NCBI GenBank assembly: GCA_025359905.1
Contig: JANYDF010000029.1
Span: 1-64,000 of the forward strand
Direction of reading: 5' to 3'
Length of the DNA: 64,000 nucleotides
From: Rhodospirillales bacterium
Lineage (GTDB): Bacteria > Pseudomonadota > Alphaproteobacteria > Acetobacterales > Acetobacteraceae
Position numbers and translations under genes: made by a program. Positions 17,447 to 27,213 of the stretch are shown here, piece by piece. Numbering within the stretch: the stretch's first letter is position 1; every line of letters starts with the position of its first letter. The notes under the pieces were generated by a model. It searched no databases and was not told the DNA's origin. It saw only the letters and a list, made by a program, of their open reading frames with translations.

Positions 17447-18052
17447 CTATTCCTCGCGCCAAATACGCTGTTCCATCACCGGCGTGGTGCGCCGCGCCGC
17501 GCGGGCCTCTGGCGGCATGTCCAGCCAATCCAGCAGCCGTTGCAGCACCGCGCGGGTGGCGAAGGCCAATTCCAATTCCAATGCCTCGGCCACCGGGTAG
17601 TAGCGCAGCCCCTCCAACTCGCCCGATCCTGCCAGCGTGCCGCTGACCTCGGTGGCGTCGGCCACGAAGAACCGGGCATCAAAGCGAATCGGGTTCGTGG
17701 GCGGGGTGATGGCGCGGCACAGATAGTCCAACCCGCCGAGCCGGGGCGGGTGGCCGAGGCTGAGGCCGGTTTCCTCGTGCAGTTCGCGGGCCACCGCGAT
17801 GCCCAATGCGCCGGCCAGCGCTGGATCTGCGGCGGCGTGCAGCCGGGTCAGCACCGGGTCCGCAAACGGCATCGCGGGGTCTGCGCCGAAATCCTCGGCG
17901 TCTACCGCGCCGCCGGGGAACACCAGCTTGTTCGGCATAAACTTATGCCCAGCGCCGCGCAGGCCCATCAGCACGGCGGGGCCGCCATCGAGCATGCAGT
18001 GCAGCAGCAAACTGGCGGCCGGGCGCGGCGTGGCGGGGGTGGTTTCTGACAT
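17447..18052 (-). CDS. Nudix hydrolase
   Basis: 201 residues from ATG 18052 (MSETTPATPRP); the longer upstream frame crosses the intergenic region and is rejected. The Nudix box is split: FPGGAVDAEDFG, then an insertion of about 30 residues, then ARELHEETGLSLG with the metal-binding Glu residues. This split-box form resembles NUDT7/NUDT19-type enzymes, several of which hydrolyse CoA or acyl-CoA species. The substrate here is unproved. It is convergent with the MBL gene and divergent from the SUF regulator. Confidence 0.82.
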   Translation of the reverse strand: MSETTPATPRPAASLLLHCMLDGGPAVLMGLRGAGHKFMPNKLVFPGGAVDAEDFGADPAMPFADPVLTRLHAAADPALAGALGIAVARELHEETGLSLGHPPRLGGLDYLCRAITPPTNPIRFDARFFVADATEVSGTLAGSGELEGLRYYPVAEALELELAFATRAVLQRLLDWLDMPPEARAARRTTPVMEQRIWREE

Positions 18053-18216
18053 CGGGCACCTAAGACGTTTGGGGGAGTGTGCCGCCAACCGCCGGATCTG
18101 CGCCAGTCGCAGCGCTGGATGGCGGGTGCGGGCTTGACGCCGTGCTGCCGATGCCCCATGTCGCCCATACCGTACTGCGTCGGTCCAGTTAGCAGTTGGG
18201 CCAGGAACAACCAGCC

Positions 18217-18726
18217 ATGTTGCGGCTTTCCAAGCTGACCGATTACGCCGTGGTGGTCCTGCTGCGCCTCGCCGATGGCGACCGGGCAACCTGCCGGGCC
18301 GGTCTGAGCGAGCCGGTGCAGACCTCGCCGGGCATCGCCGTCGCCACCGGCGTGCCGGAACCGACGGTGGCCAAAGTGCTGAAATCGCTGGCCAGCGCCA
18401 ATTTGGTATTGAGCCTGCGCGGCGCGCGCGGCGGCTACCGGCTGGCCCGCCCGTTGGCTGAAGTGTCGGTGGCCGACGTGATCGCCGCCGTCGATGGCCC
18501 GATTGCGCTGACCGCCTGTGTCGATGGCGGGGCGGGCGGTTGCGACTTGCAGGGGCTGTGCGCCGTGGAGGGCCGGTGGGATCTGGTCAACGACGCGATC
18601 CGCCAGGCGCTGGACCGAATTTCGCTCGAAGACATGTGCTCCGCCTCGGTGCCGGTGGCGTTTCGCGTGATGGAGCCAGAGTTGGTGGCTTTGCCGGTGC
18701 CAGCCGTGTCTGCTGCCGCCGTATAG
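18217..18726 (+). CDS. Rrf2-family SUF operon regulator (IscR/SufR-like)
   Basis: 169 residues from ATG 18217, preceded by AGGAA. An N-terminal winged helix (MLRLSKLTDYAVVVLLRLA, then recognition region VPEPTVAKVLKSLASANLV and a GARGGYRLA wing) is followed by three cysteines, Cys101, Cys109 and Cys115, spaced as CX7CX5C. Such cysteines bind a [2Fe-2S] cluster, so the protein can sense cluster supply and repress or tune the operon. It is the first gene of the SUF cluster, ten bases before sufB, consistent with autoregulation. Operator sites in 18053-18216 were not identifiable by eye. Confidence 0.88.
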   Translation: MLRLSKLTDYAVVVLLRLADGDRATCRAGLSEPVQTSPGIAVATGVPEPTVAKVLKSLASANLVLSLRGARGGYRLARPLAEVSVADVIAAVDGPIALTACVDGGAGGCDLQGLCAVEGRWDLVNDAIRQALDRISLEDMCSASVPVAFRVMEPELVALPVPAVSAAAV

Positions 18727-18735
18727 GAAGCCGCG

Positions 18736-20223
18736 ATGTCCGAAGCTGCCACCCTCGAAACGCTCAATGCAGTCACCGAATCGCCCTACAAGTGGGGATT
18801 TTCGACCGACATCGAGATGGATATGGCCCCCAAGGGCCTGACCGAGGATACTATCCGGCTGATCTCGGCGCGCAAGGATGAGCCGGCGTGGCTGCTGGCG
18901 TGGCGGCTGGAAGCGTTCGCGATCTGGCAGAAGATGGAGGAACCGGATTGGGCGCGGGTGAACCATCCGCCGATCGACTACCAGGATCTGCATTATTACG
19001 CGGCGCCGAAGAAGAAGGCTGGCCCGAAAAGCCTGGACGAGGTCGATCCCGAATTGCTGCGCACCTACGAAAAGCTCGGCATTCCACTGAAGGAACGCGC
19101 GATTCTGGCGGGTGTAGAAGGTGCCGACGGCGAGGGGGAGCGCCCGCAAGTGGCGATGGACGCGGTGTTCGACAGCGTCTCGGTGGCGACCACTTTCAAA
19201 GCGACGCTGGCCAAAGCAGGCGTGATCTTCTGCCCGATCAGCGAGGCGGTGCGCGAGCATCCGGATTTGGTGCAAAAATACCTCGGCAGCGTGGTGCCGC
19301 AGAGCGACAATTTCTTTGCCACCCTGAACAGTGCGGTGTTCACCGATGGCAGCTTTGTCTACATCCCGCCCGGCGTGCGCTGCCCGATGGAGCTTTCCAC
19401 CTATTTCCGCATCAACGCCCGCAACACCGGGCAGTTCGAGCGCACGCTGATCATTGCCGATGCCGGCAGCTACGTAAGCTATCTGGAAGGCTGCACCGCG
19501 CCGCAGCGCGACGAGAACCAGTTGCACGCTGCCGTGGTGGAACTGATCACGCACGACGATGCGCAGATCAAATACAGCACGGTGCAGAACTGGTACCCGG
19601 GCGATGCGCAAGGCCGTGGCGGGATCTACAACTTCGTCACCAAGCGCGGCGACTGCCGTGGCGCGCGCAGCAAGATCAGCTGGACCCAGGTGGAAACCGG
19701 CTCGGCAATCACCTGGAAATACCCAAGCTGCATTCTGCGTGGCGACGATAGCGTGGGCGAGTTCTATTCGGTGGCGGTGACCACCAATCATCAGCAGGCC
19801 GATACCGGCACCAAGATGATTCATATCGGCAAGAACACCCGCAGCACCATCGTCTCCAAGGGCATCAGCGCCGGGCACAGCAACAACACCTATCGCGGCC
19901 AAGTGAAGGTGATGCCGAAGGCACTTGGCGCGCGCAATCATACCCAGTGCGACAGCTTGCTGATCGGCAGCACCTGCGGCGCGCATACGGTGCCATATAT
20001 CGAAAGCCGCAACCCGACCGCCAAGTTGGAGCATGAAGCCACCACCTCGAAGATTGCCGATGACCAGTTGTTCTATTGCCGCCAGCGCGGACTGACGGAA
20101 GAAGACGCCGTTGGGCTGATCGTGAACGGCTTTTGCAAAGACGTGTTGAAGGAATTGCCGATGGAGTTCGCGGTGGAAGCGCAGAAGCTGCTCGCCGTGA
20201 GTCTCGAAGGCTCGGTGGGCTAA
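18736..20223 (+). CDS. sufB: Fe-S cluster scaffold SufB
   Basis: 495 residues, normal length. SufB is the scaffold subunit of SufBC2D, on which [4Fe-4S] clusters are assembled in the cytoplasm. Family marks include FIPPGVRC-like [16 protein letters not shown], a beta-helix core with YLEGCTAP (the conserved Cys region), [19 protein letters not shown] and the C-terminal [17 protein letters not shown], which contacts SufC. It is the second gene of the operon, after the Rrf2 regulator, and is followed ten bases later by sufC. Confidence 0.96.
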   Translation: MSEAATLETLNAVTESPYKWGFSTDIEMDMAPKGLTEDTIRLISARKDEPAWLLAWRLEAFAIWQKMEEPDWARVNHPPIDYQDLHYYAAPKKKAGPKSLDEVDPELLRTYEKLGIPLKERAILAGVEGADGEGERPQVAMDAVFDSVSVATTFKATLAKAGVIFCPISEAVREHPDLVQKYLGSVVPQSDNFFATLNSAVFTDGSFVYIPPGVRCPMELSTYFRINARNTGQFERTLIIADAGSYVSYLEGCTAPQRDENQLHAAVVELITHDDAQIKYSTVQNWYPGDAQGRGGIYNFVTKRGDCRGARSKISWTQVETGSAITWKYPSCILRGDDSVGEFYSVAVTTNHQQADTGTKMIHIGKNTRSTIVSKGISAGHSNNTYRGQVKVMPKALGARNHTQCDSLLIGSTCGAHTVPYIESRNPTAKLEHEATTSKIADDQLFYCRQRGLTEEDAVGLIVNGFCKDVLKELPMEFAVEAQKLLAVSLEGSVG

Positions 20224-20233
20224 GGAATCGCAG

Positions 20234-20983
20234 ATGTTGAAGATCGAAGGCCTGATGGCGTCCGTTGACGGCAAGCAGATCCTGAAAGGGATCGATCTGG
20301 TCGTGCCGTCCGGTGAAGTGCACGCCATCATGGGGCCAAACGGGTCGGGCAAATCGACGCTGTCGTACGTGCTGTCCGGCCGCGACGGCTACGAGGTCAC
20401 CGGTGGGACCGCGACGTTCGAGGGCCAGGATTTGCTGAACATGGAGCCGGAGGCCCGCGCGGCGGCCGGGGTGTTTCTGGCGTTTCAGTACCCGGTGGAA
20501 CTGCCCGGCGTGAATAACGCCAATTTCCTGCGCACCGCGCTGAACGCCCAGCGTCGCGCGCGCGGTGAGGCGGAACTGGATGCGGTGCAATTCCTCAAGC
20601 TGGCGCGCGCCGAAACCAAGCGGCTCTCGATGCCGGACGACATGTTGAAGCGCAACGTCAATGTCGGATTCTCCGGCGGCGAGAAGAAGCGTAACGAAGT
20701 GCTGCAAATGGCGATTCTGCGCCCGAAGCTGGCGATTTTGGATGAGACAGATAGCGGCCTGGACATCGACGCGCTGAAAATTGTTGCCGACGGCGTCAAC
20801 GCGCTCCGCTCGCCGCAAACTTCGGCGCTGGTGATCACGCATTATCAGCGGCTGCTGGACTACATCGTGCCGGATCGGGTGCATGTGCTCGCGGGTGGGC
20901 GGATAATCCGCTCTGGCGGCCCGGAATTGGCGCTGGCGCTGGAAGCCAGCGGCTATGCCGCCGTGATTGCGGACGCGGCATGA
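20234..20983 (+). CDS. sufC: Fe-S assembly ATPase SufC
   Basis: 249 residues, an ABC-type ATPase without membrane partners. Walker A is GPNGSGKST (about residue 35), the ABC signature is FSGGEKKRNEVLQM, Walker B leads into the SufC-specific DETDSGLDIDALK, and a switch His lies in VITHYQR. SufC binds SufB and SufD and uses ATP to drive conformational change during cluster assembly. It overlaps sufD by four bases. Confidence 0.97.
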   Translation: MLKIEGLMASVDGKQILKGIDLVVPSGEVHAIMGPNGSGKSTLSYVLSGRDGYEVTGGTATFEGQDLLNMEPEARAAAGVFLAFQYPVELPGVNNANFLRTALNAQRRARGEAELDAVQFLKLARAETKRLSMPDDMLKRNVNVGFSGGEKKRNEVLQMAILRPKLAILDETDSGLDIDALKIVADGVNALRSPQTSALVITHYQRLLDYIVPDRVHVLAGGRIIRSGGPELALALEASGYAAVIADAA

Positions 20984-22269
20984 GCGCACTGGCCCGTCCG
21001 CGCGCGCTTCCCCCAGCGTGGTCGCAGGATGCCGCCGCGGCGTTCGTCGCGCGCTACGATGGCCTGCGCGTCCGTTTGCCCGGCGATTCGACAATGCGTG
21101 CGGCGGGCGCTGCGACGTTCATCGCGCGCGGCCTGCCCGGCGTGCGTGATGAAGCCTGGCATTTCACCAGCCTGCGCCCGCTGGCCGAAACCCGCTTTGC
21201 CGAACCGCTAACCCCGGTGGCCGATTGCGCGGCGATGCTGGCGCGGCTGCCGTCGCTCGATGCGCCGCGCCTCGTGTTCGTCGATGGCCGCTTCCGCGAC
21301 GATTTGTCGGTGGTGCCGACGCAAGCGGCCGTCCGCGTTGGTGGCCCGGCCTATGGTGCGCTGGCCAAGCCGGAACGTGAGCCGATGGTGGCGCTGAACA
21401 CCATGCTGGCGGGCGACGGTGCGGCGATCGAGGTGGCCGAGGGCGTGGATGCCGGCGCCCTGCTACTGGTCAGCCTGGGAAGCGGCACCGCCGAGCGTCC
21501 GGTGGCATTCCATCCGCGCCATAGCGTGCATCTTGGCGCGGGCGCTCGGCTGACACTGCTGGATATCGCACTCGGCGAAGGCACCTATCTGCACAACCCG
21601 GTATTCGAACTCGCTGTTGCCGCCAGCGCCACACTGACGCATTTGCGTTTGCAGGATGAATCGGCTGCCGCCTTCCATGTCTCGACCGTGTACGCCGAGG
21701 TGGCGGCGGCTGGCACCTATGACAGTTTTGCCCTGACGTTGGGCGGCAAACTGGCGCGCATGGAAGTGCATGCCACGCTGGCGGGGCCAGGTGCTTCGGC
21801 GCATCTGAACGCCGCGCAATTGCTTGGCGGCAGCCAGCATGCCGATTTTACCACCGTGGTCTCGCATGTGGCGCCGAGCTGCGCCTCGCGCCAGACAGTG
21901 AAGAACGTGCTGACCGGCCGGTCGCGCGGCGTGTTCCAGGGCAAGATCGAAGTGGCCCGCGACGCGCAAAAGACCGACGGCTATCAGATGAACCAGGCGC
22001 TGCTGCTGTCGCCGGACGCCGAGATCGACAGCAAGCCGGAACTGGAAATTTTTGCCGACGATGTGAAGTGCAGCCACGGCGCTACGGTTGGCGAACTGGA
22101 CACTGAGCAACTGTTTTATCTGCGTAGCCGGGGGGTGCCGCAGGATGTCGCCCGCGCCATGCTGGTGCGCGCGTTTCTTACTGAAGCTCTCGACCCCATC
22201 ACGCACGAAGCCGGGCGCGCCATGCTGGAAGCGGCGATCGAGGCATGGTGGGAAAGGCACACGCCATGA
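20980..22269 (+). CDS. sufD: Fe-S assembly protein SufD
   Basis: 429 residues. SufD is the beta-helical paralogue of SufB that completes the SufBC2D complex and helps iron entry. The C-terminal motif DVKCSHGATVGELD with LFYLRSRGVP is diagnostic, as is the preceding KIEVARDAQKTDGYQMN. The N-terminal third is variable as usual. It starts in an ATGA overlap with sufC and ends in an ATGA overlap with sufS. Confidence 0.96.
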   Translation: MSALARPRALPPAWSQDAAAAFVARYDGLRVRLPGDSTMRAAGAATFIARGLPGVRDEAWHFTSLRPLAETRFAEPLTPVADCAAMLARLPSLDAPRLVFVDGRFRDDLSVVPTQAAVRVGGPAYGALAKPEREPMVALNTMLAGDGAAIEVAEGVDAGALLLVSLGSGTAERPVAFHPRHSVHLGAGARLTLLDIALGEGTYLHNPVFELAVAASATLTHLRLQDESAAAFHVSTVYAEVAAAGTYDSFALTLGGKLARMEVHATLAGPGASAHLNAAQLLGGSQHADFTTVVSHVAPSCASRQTVKNVLTGRSRGVFQGKIEVARDAQKTDGYQMNQALLLSPDAEIDSKPELEIFADDVKCSHGATVGELDTEQLFYLRSRGVPQDVARAMLVRAFLTEALDPITHEAGRAMLEAAIEAWWERHTP

Positions 22270-23483
22270 ACCTCGCTGATATTCGCGCGCAGTTTCCGAT
22301 TTTGAATGAGTCGGTACGCGGCAAGCAACTGGTGTTTCTCGACAGCGCGGCCAGCGCGCAAAAGCCGCGTGCGGTGATCGACGCCATGGTGCATGCCATG
22401 GAACACCAATATGCCAACGTGCATCGCGGCCTGCACTGGATGAGCGAGCGCACCACGGAGGCGTATGAAGGCACCCGCGATGCCATCGCGGCGCTGCTGA
22501 ACGCGCGCGACCGGCATGAGGTGGTGTTCACCGGCAACAGCACCGGGGCTATCAACCTTGTCGCGCACAGCTACGGGCGCGGCATTTTACGGCCCGGTCA
22601 GGCGGTGCTGATCTCCGGGATGGAACACCATTCCAATATCGTACCGTGGCAGATGCTGCGTGACGCGCACGGCATCGAACTGCGCGTGGCCCCGATAACC
22701 GATGCCGGCGAACTGGACATGACGGCGTTCGAGGCGCTGCTGGCCGACCGCAAAGTGGGGCTGGTGTCGATCACCCATATGTCGAACGTGCTTGGCACCT
22801 ACACGCCTGCCGCGCGGATTGCCGCGTTGGCGCACGCGTACGGCGCGAAAGTGCTGTTCGACGGCAGCCAGGCCATTGTGCATCGTAAGATCGACGTGCA
22901 GGCGCTGGACGCCGACTTCTATGTGTTTACCGGCCATAAGCTGTATGGCCCGACTGGCATCGGCGTGCTGTGGGCGCGGCGCGCGTTGCTGGAAGCGATG
23001 CCGCCGTTCATGGGCGGCGGCGACATGATTTCGTCGGTTTCGTACGAGTGCAGCACCTGGGCCGAACTTCCGCATAAGTTCGAGGCTGGCACACCGGCCA
23101 TTCTGGAATCGATCGGCCTGAACGCCGCCATCGGGTTCATGAACAGCGTTGGTTACGATGCCATCGCCGCGCACGAAGCCAGCTTGACCGACCACGCGCT
23201 GTCGCGGCTGGCCGGCATCGAGGGATTGAACGTGATCGGCCGCGCGCAGGACCGTGGCGGCGTGGTCAGCTTCACCATGCAGGGCGCCCACGCGCACGAC
23301 ATCGCCACATTGCTGGACCGCCAAGGCATTGCGGTGCGCGCCGGGCAACATTGCGCCGAGCCGCTGATGCGCCGGCTTGGGTTGGACAGCACCGCCCGCG
23401 CCAGTTTCGGCATCTACACCACGCACGATGAAATCGACACGCTGGCCGATACGCTGATCCGCGTGCGAGAGTTTTTCGCCTGA
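22266..23483 (+). CDS. sufS: Cysteine desulfurase SufS
   Basis: About 405 residues, from the ATG overlapping the sufD stop. This PLP-dependent fold-type I enzyme takes sulfur from cysteine as a persulfide. The PLP lysine is in FTGHKLYGPTG; the persulfide cysteine is in RAGQHCAEPLM near the C-terminus; MEHHSNIVPW supplies the cofactor-stacking His. With no sufE in the operon, the SufU-like protein encoded next is the probable sulfur acceptor. Confidence 0.96.
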   Translation: MNLADIRAQFPILNESVRGKQLVFLDSAASAQKPRAVIDAMVHAMEHQYANVHRGLHWMSERTTEAYEGTRDAIAALLNARDRHEVVFTGNSTGAINLVAHSYGRGILRPGQAVLISGMEHHSNIVPWQMLRDAHGIELRVAPITDAGELDMTAFEALLADRKVGLVSITHMSNVLGTYTPAARIAALAHAYGAKVLFDGSQAIVHRKIDVQALDADFYVFTGHKLYGPTGIGVLWARRALLEAMPPFMGGGDMISSVSYECSTWAELPHKFEAGTPAILESIGLNAAIGFMNSVGYDAIAAHEASLTDHALSRLAGIEGLNVIGRAQDRGGVVSFTMQGAHAHDIATLLDRQGIAVRAGQHCAEPLMRRLGLDSTARASFGIYTTHDEIDTLADTLIRVREFFA

Positions 23484-23935
23484 TGTTCGACGACCTGCGC
23501 GATCTGTACCAGGAAGTCATTCTCGACCACGGCCGCCGCCCGCGCCATGGCGTTCGGTTGGCCGCGTACGATGCGACCGCCAAGGGCGACAACCCGATGT
23601 GCGGCGACCGGGTGCAAGTGTGGGTGCGTCACGAGGCAGATGGGCGCATCGCCGAGACCGGGTTCGAGGCGCGCGGCTGTGCCATCAGCATCGCCTCGGC
23701 CGACCTAATGGCCGAGGTGGTTGGCGGACATAGCGACGCGGAAATCCGTGATCTGGCCGGCAAGTTTCGCAACATGGCACGCACCGGCACCGCGCCGGAC
23801 GGCGATGCCGCGATGGAGCGGCTGCGGCCGCTGGCAGGCGTGCATGAGTACCCTTCACGCGTTAAGTGCGCCACGCTCGCATGGCATGCGCTTCTGGCGG
23901 CGCTGGACGGCAAAGGAGACAGCAGCAGTGAGTGA
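23483..23935 (+). CDS. sufU: SufU-like Fe-S assembly protein
   Basis: 150 residues, SUF-type NifU/IscU homologue. The three conserved cysteines are in GDNPMCGD, ARGCAIS and RVKCATLAWHAL, and the Asp of GD is present; these bind zinc and accept persulfide from SufS in SufU proteins. It begins at an ATG sharing a base with the sufS stop, so production is coupled to the desulfurase. Scaffold versus sulfur-relay role cannot be separated from sequence, but the absence of SufE favours relay. Confidence 0.93.
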   Translation: MFDDLRDLYQEVILDHGRRPRHGVRLAAYDATAKGDNPMCGDRVQVWVRHEADGRIAETGFEARGCAISIASADLMAEVVGGHSDAEIRDLAGKFRNMARTGTAPDGDAAMERLRPLAGVHEYPSRVKCATLAWHALLAALDGKGDSSSE

Positions 23936-24299
23936 CGAGATCGCCGCCCCGCAGGCTGCTCCCGGTTCGTGGACTCCGGACGGCGCGGTTGCCCCGAAGT
24001 TGAACGAAGACTCGGTCATCGCAGCCTGCGCCAGCGTGTACGATCCGGAAATCCCGGTAAATATCTACGAACTTGGCCTGATCTACGCCATCGACATCGA
24101 AGACGACGGCCGCGTGCATGTGGAAATGACGCTCACGGCCCCGGCCTGCCCCAGCGCGCAGGAACTGCCCGAGCAGGTGCGCGAAGCAATCATGGCCATC
24201 GATGGCGTGTCGGACTGCGAGGTTGAAGTGGTCTGGGACCCGCCGTGGGATCAGTCACGCATGACCGAAGACGCGCGGCTTGCGTTGAACATGTTCTGA
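23928..24299 (+). CDS. sufT: SufT/MIP18-family (DUF59) Fe-S maturation protein
   Basis: 123 residues from GTG 23928, with AAGGAG nine bases upstream; the start lies inside the last codons of sufU. The DUF59 signature is clear: VYDPEIPVNIYELGLIYAI, MTLTAPACPSAQELPEQV (with the reactive Cys) and VVWDPPWDQSRMTEDAR. SufT-type proteins help mature Fe-S enzymes, often under high demand for clusters. The first 30 residues form a Pro/Ala-rich extension, common in SUF-linked members. Confidence 0.92.
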   Translation: MSDEIAAPQAAPGSWTPDGAVAPKLNEDSVIAACASVYDPEIPVNIYELGLIYAIDIEDDGRVHVEMTLTAPACPSAQELPEQVREAIMAIDGVSDCEVEVVWDPPWDQSRMTEDARLALNMF

Positions 24300-24322
24300 C
24301 GCATCGAGGATTTGGAGCGATC

Positions 24323-24694
24323 ATGAGCACCACCGTCTCGCCGCCCGCCAAACCGCGCCGCGCGCTGCCGCCGCTGATGGCGGTGACGGATGCCGCCGCC
24401 GAGCGGTTGCGTTCGCTGTACAGCAAGGGCCAGCAGGGCAAGTTGCTGCGCATCGGCGTCGGCACCAAGGGCTGTTCTGGCCTCAGCTATCAGATGAACT
24501 GGGTGGAAAGCCCCGGCCCCGGCGACGAGACCGTGAACGACAAGGGCGTGACCGTGCTGGTGGACCGCAAGGCCAGCCTGTTCCTGATCGGCACGGTGAT
24601 GGACTACGAGAACACCACGCTGTCGTCCGGTTTCACCTTCACCAATCCGAACGAGAAGGGCCGCTGCGGCTGCGGCGAGAGCTTCCACGTCTAG
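24323..24694 (+). CDS. sufA: A-type Fe-S carrier SufA
   Basis: 123 residues from ATG 24323, with GGAG upstream. A-type carriers receive clusters from SufBCD and pass them to apo-enzymes. The three ligand cysteines are in TKGCSGLSYQM and the terminal GRCGCGESFHV. A 20-residue N-terminal extension precedes the core. It is the last gene of the operon; the convergent RNA methyltransferase gene ends only six bases away, so there is no room for an intrinsic terminator between them. Confidence 0.94.
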   Translation: MSTTVSPPAKPRRALPPLMAVTDAAAERLRSLYSKGQQGKLLRIGVGTKGCSGLSYQMNWVESPGPGDETVNDKGVTVLVDRKASLFLIGTVMDYENTTLSSGFTFTNPNEKGRCGCGESFHV

Positions 24695-24700
24695 GCAAAG

Positions 24701-25891
24701 TTACTTCGCGAATACCGCAACACTTTCCAGCCGCGCCGACCACAGAAACTGGTCAATCGGCGTGGCCGACAGCAGCTTGTAGCCAGCGCCCTTCAGCACC
24801 GCCGCGTCGCGCGCCAGCACTGCCGGATTGCAACTGACGTAGATAATCCGTGCCACGCCGCTGGCCGCCAGCAACGGCATTTGCACCAGTGCGCCAGCGT
24901 GCGGCGGGTCCAGTACCACGGCAGCGAAGGCGGACAATTCCTTGGCGCTCAGTGGCTGACGCGCCAGATCGCGGCGCTGCGGCTCGATCCGTCCGGTCAA
25001 CGACGCCGCATTGGTGGCTGCCTGCAACGCGGCGAATGCGCCGGCATCGCCCTCGAATGCCGCCACGCGCACGCGGGCGGCGAGCGGAAAGGTCAGTGTC
25101 CCGCTGCCAGCATACAATTCCGCGATGCGCGCCTTGGTGGACAATTTGTCCGGCAGTCCGGCCAGCACGGCGGTCAGAATGGCGGCCTCGCCCTCGGCGC
25201 TGGCTTGCAGGAACGCGCCGGGCGGCGGCACCACCGCCACCCCGCCCATCGCGGTCGAGGCCGGGCGCAGCAGGCAGGCGTTTTCCGGCGGCAGGTTGTT
25301 CTGCGCCAGCACGATGCGCGGCATACCATGCAGGTTGGCGAACGCCGCCAACCGGGTGCGGTCGGTCGCGGTCGCGTCCGCATCGACGCGCAGCAGCATG
25401 TCTGGCCCGGACTCGAGCAGGTTCAGCACCGCCGAGCCTTCGCGCTTCAACGCGGTCAGTCCACGCAGCAAGGTCCGCAGCGGGTCGAGCAGCGCCAGCA
25501 GCGCCGGGTGCAGGATCACGCAATCCTGCAAATCCACAATCGCGCCGCCGCGCGGCTCGTGCAGGCCGAGTTGCACCGCCCCGCCATGGCGGCGCACCGC
25601 CAGGTCGATGCGGCGGCGGGCATGCGGCGGGGTGAGGGCCAGCGGGGCGACCTCCGGCGCGAATCCGGCGCGGCGCAGGCTGGCGGCGAGCAGGCCGGAC
25701 TTCCACGCGGCGTACGGCGCCGGCTGCCAATGCTGCACGGTGCAGCCGCCGCAGGTGCCGAAATGCTGGCAAGCCGGTATCGCGCGCTCCGGGCTCGGCA
25801 AGGCGATGGTATCGATGTCCGCCGCCCAGCCTTCGCCGCGCTTGGCGGTGGGGCGGACACGAATCACTTCGCCGGGCAGGCTGCCCGCCAC
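24701..25891 (-). CDS. TrmA/RlmD-family RNA (uracil-5-)-methyltransferase, 5' end unresolved
   Basis: 396 residues from the first in-frame GTG. The [4Fe-4S] cysteines are in CQHFGTCGGCTVQHW, with a likely fourth in LQDCVILHP. The SAM-binding ELYAGSGTLTFPLA, the LDPPHAG loop and catalytic YVSCNP follow, all in family order. The enzyme methylates C5 of a uridine in rRNA or tRNA. Reading continues coherently upstream of this GTG: DVTIERLGGDGDGIATLHDG is the expected start of an N-terminal TRAM-like domain. No ATG, GTG or TTG occurs in that frame back to at least 26017; CTG codons lie at 25978 and 26017. The real protein is therefore probably 25-40 residues longer, with a non-standard start. Confidence 0.82.
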   Translation of the reverse strand: MAGSLPGEVIRVRPTAKRGEGWAADIDTIALPSPERAIPACQHFGTCGGCTVQHWQPAPYAAWKSGLLAASLRRAGFAPEVAPLALTPPHARRRIDLAVRRHGGAVQLGLHEPRGGAIVDLQDCVILHPALLALLDPLRTLLRGLTALKREGSAVLNLLESGPDMLLRVDADATATDRTRLAAFANLHGMPRIVLAQNNLPPENACLLRPASTAMGGVAVVPPPGAFLQASAEGEAAILTAVLAGLPDKLSTKARIAELYAGSGTLTFPLAARVRVAAFEGDAGAFAALQAATNAASLTGRIEPQRRDLARQPLSAKELSAFAAVVLDPPHAGALVQMPLLAASGVARIIYVSCNPAVLARDAAVLKGAGYKLLSATPIDQFLWSARLESVAVFAK

Positions 25892-26013
25892 ATAGACCGG
25901 CGTGCCGTCATGCAGCGTGGCAATACCGTCACCATCGCCGCCGAGGCGCTCGATGGTGACGTCCTCGGGCGGCGGCAGATGCGCCGGGCGCTGGCCCGGC
26001 CTTGGGCGGTTTC

Positions 26014-27213
26014 TCAGGCGCCGAACGCCGACAGCCCGGTCTGCGCCCGGCCGAGGATCAGCGCATGCACGTCGTGAGTGCCTTCGTAGGTGTTCACCGC
26101 TTCAAGATTAATCATGTGGCGGATCACATGGTACTCGTCGGCAATGCCATTGCCGCCGTGCATGTCCCGCGCCGTGCGCGCGATATCCAGCGCCTTGCCG
26201 CACGAATTGCGCTTGCACAGGCTGATCATTTCCGGCGCACCTCGCCCTTCGTCCATCAGACGGCCGAGCCGCAGTACCGTTTGCAGCGCCAAAGTGATCT
26301 CGGTCTGCATGTCGGCAAGTTTTTTCTGCACCAACTGGGTCGCGGCCAGCGGGCGGCCGAACATCATGCGCTGCATGGTGTAGTCGCGCGCCGCGTGCCA
26401 GCAGAATTCGGCCGCACCCAGCGCGCCCCACGAAATGCCGTAGCGCGCATTGTTCAGGCACGAGAACGGGCCGCGCAGGCCCTTTACGCCGGGTAGCATC
26501 GCCTCGGCGGGCACGAACACGTCCTGCATCGCCACCTGACCGGTAATGCTGGCGCGCAGGCTGAACTTGCCTTCGATCTTCGGCGCCCACACCCCCCCCA
26601 TGCCCTTTTCCAGCGTGAAGCCGCGAATGTCGCCGTTATCGTCCTTCGCCCACACCACGAACACGTCGGCGGCGGGCGAGTTGCTGATCCAGGTCTTGGT
26701 GCCGTTCAGGATGTAACCGCCATCAACCGACTTGGCGCGGGTGCGCATCGAGGATGGGTCCGAGCCAGCATCCGGCTCGGTCAGCCCGAAACAGCCAATC
26801 CATTCGCCGCTGCGCAGCTTGGGCAAATAGCGATCCTTCTGCACGTCCGAGCCGAACGCCGAGATCGGGTACATCACCAGCGAGGATTGCACCGAGAACG
26901 CGCTGCGGTAGCCGGAATCAACCCGCTCGATCTCGCGGGCGATCAGGCCGTAGCTGACGTAATTGACGCCGGCGCAGCCATGCGTGTGCAGCGTCGGGCC
27001 GAGGAAACCGAGTTCGCCCATCTCGGTGAACACGGTGCGGTCGAACAGTTCGTGGCGATGCGCTTCAAGAATGCGCGGCGCCAGCTTTTCCTGGCAGAAC
27101 TGGTGGGCAAGATCGCGGATCGCCCGCTCGTCCTCGCTGAGCTGGTCCTCCAGCAACAGCGCGTCGTCCCACTTGAAGGCGGGCAACTTGGCCTTGGGCG
27201 CGATCACGTTCAT
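26014..27213 (-). CDS. gcdH: Glutaryl-CoA dehydrogenase
   Basis: 399 residues, an FAD acyl-CoA dehydrogenase. [12 protein letters not shown] and the TKTWISNSP strand are the family flavin-binding signatures; [18 protein letters not shown] and the catalytic Glu377 in NTYEGTHD are characteristic of glutaryl-CoA dehydrogenases. It oxidises and decarboxylates glutaryl-CoA to crotonyl-CoA in lysine and tryptophan breakdown, passing electrons to ETF. It overlaps the helicase stop by four bases (ATGA). A run of eight C (26592-26599 on the plus strand) encodes the MGGV region and is a slippage-prone tract. Confidence 0.92.
   Translation of the reverse strand: MNVIAPKAKLPAFKWDDALLLEDQLSEDERAIRDLAHQFCQEKLAPRILEAHRHELFDRTVFTEMGELGFLGPTLHTHGCAGVNYVSYGLIAREIERVDSGYRSAFSVQSSLVMYPISAFGSDVQKDRYLPKLRSGEWIGCFGLTEPDAGSDPSSMRTRAKSVDGGYILNGTKTWISNSPAADVFVVWAKDDNGDIRGFTLEKGMGGVWAPKIEGKFSLRASITGQVAMQDVFVPAEAMLPGVKGLRGPFSCLNNARYGISWGALGAAEFCWHAARDYTMQRMMFGRPLAATQLVQKKLADMQTEITLALQTVLRLGRLMDEGRGAPEMISLCKRNSCGKALDIARTARDMHGGNGIADEYHVIRHMINLEAVNTYEGTHDVHALILGRAQTGLSAFGA

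Noticed and set aside
18053-18289. Extended N-terminus of the Nudix hydrolase
   Set aside because: It overlaps the start of the SUF regulator on the opposite strand and is basic, with no similarity.
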